Shown here: positions 57,981 through 60,000 of the stretch, piece after piece | Position numbering within the stretch: position 1 is the first letter of the stretch | How the letters are laid out: every line of letters starts with the position of its first letter | Source of the DNA: Polytrichum commune | Taxonomy: Eukaryota > Streptophyta > Polytrichopsida > Polytrichales > Polytrichaceae | Reading direction: 5' to 3' | DNA length: 60,000 nt | NCBI GenBank assembly: GCA_950295325.1 | Contig: OX485805.1 | Coordinates: 57,314,758 to 57,374,757, forward strand | Notes under the pieces: model-generated | The model's database searches: none | Told to the model about the DNA's origin: nothing | What the model saw: the letters and a program-made list of their open reading frames with translations, nothing else | Position numbers and translations under genes: made by a program

Positions 57981-59577
57981 ACATCAAACCCATATGCATT
58001 GGCAGCCCGAAAGATTTATTTTATGTAAACCCGTAACTTGCTCAAGCTTTCTTTAACTTCATCACATGGTTCACCACCTCGGTGTTTTTGTTTTTCTCGA
58101 GAGTGAACATTGAGAGGAATCATCAAGTTGTATGGTCTCAATCCCCCCTCTTACTTTGAGGATTGAGGATTAACAAATCAGTAGTCACTAAGTTAGACCA
58201 AATCACATTCTCATCGCATTACATTACATCACACCATCACATTCTGTTAATACAAATAAATAATCTCAATTTTTAAGAAATGATAAAAATTCACCACATG
58301 GTTCATCACCTCTATGCACCTCTCAATGTTCACTCTTCAGATGAACCATCAAGTTTCATGATTTAAATAACTTTCATAATAAGGATTAAGAACTAACAAG
58401 TCACTAAATTAAAACAAGCTCCCCGGATGTCACAGATATTCCACAAATCATGTGCTATGATATACAAACACACTATGGTGAGAGTTGTGGAATAGCCATC
58501 AAAGCATAAATTCTTCGAGGAGAGTTCACCCCAGGTCAAGCTTGAAGCATAATTGTAAAGAAGATGACATTTTAGCTCAAGTCTACTCTCAAACTCCTTA
58601 ATGAAACCCTCGACCTACATCCCTAGACATTATTATTAGCTACTTCCTCCCTAGGCATTATCCAACCTCCCTTGTACACATCCTCACATTTTGCAAAAAA
58701 AATTGCTCAAAAACTGTTTGTGATCACATTCACATTGTACACTCAACACAAACTTTAAAAGACAAGAATAAAAAAGAAGAAGGGTTTAGTTAGGCGTCAC
58801 TTGCAAGTGCAAAATTCGACTTGTATCTCCTAAGTCATAATGAAATCAAAGTGCGATTTATATATTATGGGATACAATAGTGTTTGCCATAGTGTTATGG
58901 TATATGGTTGATAGGTAATAGTTGAGGAGACCTTTCTTTTGACGGATTGGAATTTTTTGCCTTTCCATATGACAAACATTTAAAAAAAAAAAATTATTTT
59001 CACTTTTCGTTCGACAGGTAAGATGAATTTAAGACATTATATGCCTTTCTTTTTAGCTTGAGATGGGTGCAAAAAAAAACCTTGGCTCGGGGAGTGCACT
59101 TAAAGTTAAGACTAGGAATCACGTGAGTGCGTACTTTTGACCCCCCTATGTATGTACTAAAAAATCATCTAAAAATTGTAAAAAAAATATGAAGTTGTTA
59201 AACACAATCTAACGTTGTTTTTGAATAAATTTCAAAAAAAAATCAATCGTAAATATTTTTAAATTGATTTTTGAAGCAAAAAAAACGCATTTTAGTTCAA
59301 ACTTCTATCATTTTTTTTAAAAAAAAATTTAAAAATTCGTCTTGAAATTTATACCAAGTGATAGATATATACGTAATGATTTGGCACTTAAAAAATCTTA
59401 ATTTAAAAACTATTTTAAGGCCAAGTATTGTAGGGGGTATGCCATTAAAATGCACTCACGTGTATTCCTAATCTTAACTTTAAGTGCACTCCCCGGGAAC
59501 CTTGGGAGTTGGCCTTGAGGAGTAAATTGGGAACTTATTTTTGAGTGGAAAGTTGCAAGGCTTTTAGTCAACCATTT
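57981..59577 (-). repeat. Family E dispersed repeat, minus arm, split by family D
   Basis: This is the inverted partner of 51377-52514. After removal of the 412-bp family D element and one 8-bp duplicate the length is about 1.18 kb, close to the plus arm. It retains GGGAGCTTG-like and TCAAAGCATAAATTC words in the mirrored order. The arms are 5.5 kb apart, with LINE-2 and its tandem array between them. Confidence 0.8.
59086..59497. mobile_element. Family D copy 1: 412-bp MITE with 8-bp target duplication
   Basis: It begins CTCGGGGAGTGCACTTAAAG and ends CTTTAAGTGCACTCCCCGGG. The duplication AACCTTGG is perfect (59078-59085 and 59498-59505). The plus arm of family E keeps the uninterrupted site, proving insertion. 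Inverted repeats run about 50 bp. CACGTG occurs at 59120-59125 and 59457-59462, 34 and 35 bp from the ends as in the copy at 7002. The interior is very AT-rich. Confidence 0.88.
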
Positions 59578-60000
59578 GTCGTGTAAATACACATTGTTAC
59601 ACATGATACATTGTCCAAAAATTACAACTAGAAAAAACGTGCAATAAAACAACAACAAATATATTATTAACACACTCTCAATGAATGAGATACATATCTA
59701 GAAACTAAGTAATGAAAGAGACATTACATACTCTCAAAATACATAACATCTCTCAAGATTCACATGATACAAGGCGAGCTGTCTCTCACTCCACACAGGG
59801 AGAATCCAAGAGTGTTGGAGGAGATGAAGAGAACTCATAAGCTTTACTCAATGACAACCCGTCATGCTTGAAGCAAACCCTACACCATAAGCTCTCTCTC
59901 ACACAACCCTAAGACTCGACTTGGCAAGAATGCCAAGCCGAGGGAGCCGCCGCATCTTGACCCCCCCCCCCCCTCAAACCCAACCCTAAGTGGGTCCTAC
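59578..60000. other. No gene recognised; C13 run
   Basis: The last 420 bp hold no supported feature. 59780-59960 has somewhat higher GC and CTCTC words, and C13 is at 59961-59973. The window ends inside this stretch. Confidence 0.4.

Overview
The window reads as a gene-poor, transposon-dense stretch of a large plant nuclear genome. I found no host protein-coding gene, rRNA gene, complete tRNA gene or CRISPR array. The plant assignment rests on plant-type LINE proteins (DUF4283-like ORF1, APE endonuclease, RT, zf-RVT), many small TIR elements of the MITE kind, and AT-rich DNA with decayed ORFs. An intact Tigger/pogo transposase makes a seed-free plant or gymnosperm plausible, but the species cannot be fixed from this sequence.

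Layout. 1-2439: right part of a Tigger/pogo element with one intact 571-codon transposase and a recognisable right terminal inverted repeat; its left end is not in the window. 4.7-10 kb: small DNA elements, including a PIF/Harbinger-like MITE, a 239-bp palindromic-end MITE, an 8-bp-TSD element with G-box motifs, a 142-bp foldback and an 800-bp hAT-like element carrying a palindromic motif array. 14-20.3 kb: a cluster of one roughly 375-bp MITE family (family B) on both strands, with a long foldback hairpin. 21-24 kb: a second, inverted PIF/Harbinger copy and a TA-flanked MITE. 26.6-36 kb: a decayed LINE (LINE-1) split by a hAT MITE, a short SINE-like insert and, apparently, two related LTR-like elements in opposite orientation. 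42-48 kb: tandem repeats and several MITEs. 51.4-59.6 kb: a 1.1-kb dispersed repeat in inverted pair, one arm cut by an 8-bp-TSD element. Between the arms lies a second, rearranged LINE (LINE-2) whose stop codon abuts a roughly 210-bp tandem array.

How the parts work together. The Tigger transposase is the only protein here that looks functional. The small elements are non-autonomous and would depend on transposases encoded elsewhere; the Tigger enzyme is not an obvious partner, because none of them shares its terminal repeat. The short elements and LTR-like elements have used the LINEs and older repeats as landing sites, so target duplications and empty sites give a partial insertion order.

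Limits. All boundaries were read by eye, repeat families were defined only from copies inside this window, and no database search was run. Family letters (A, B, D, E, F, G, H, I, K, M) are labels of convenience.
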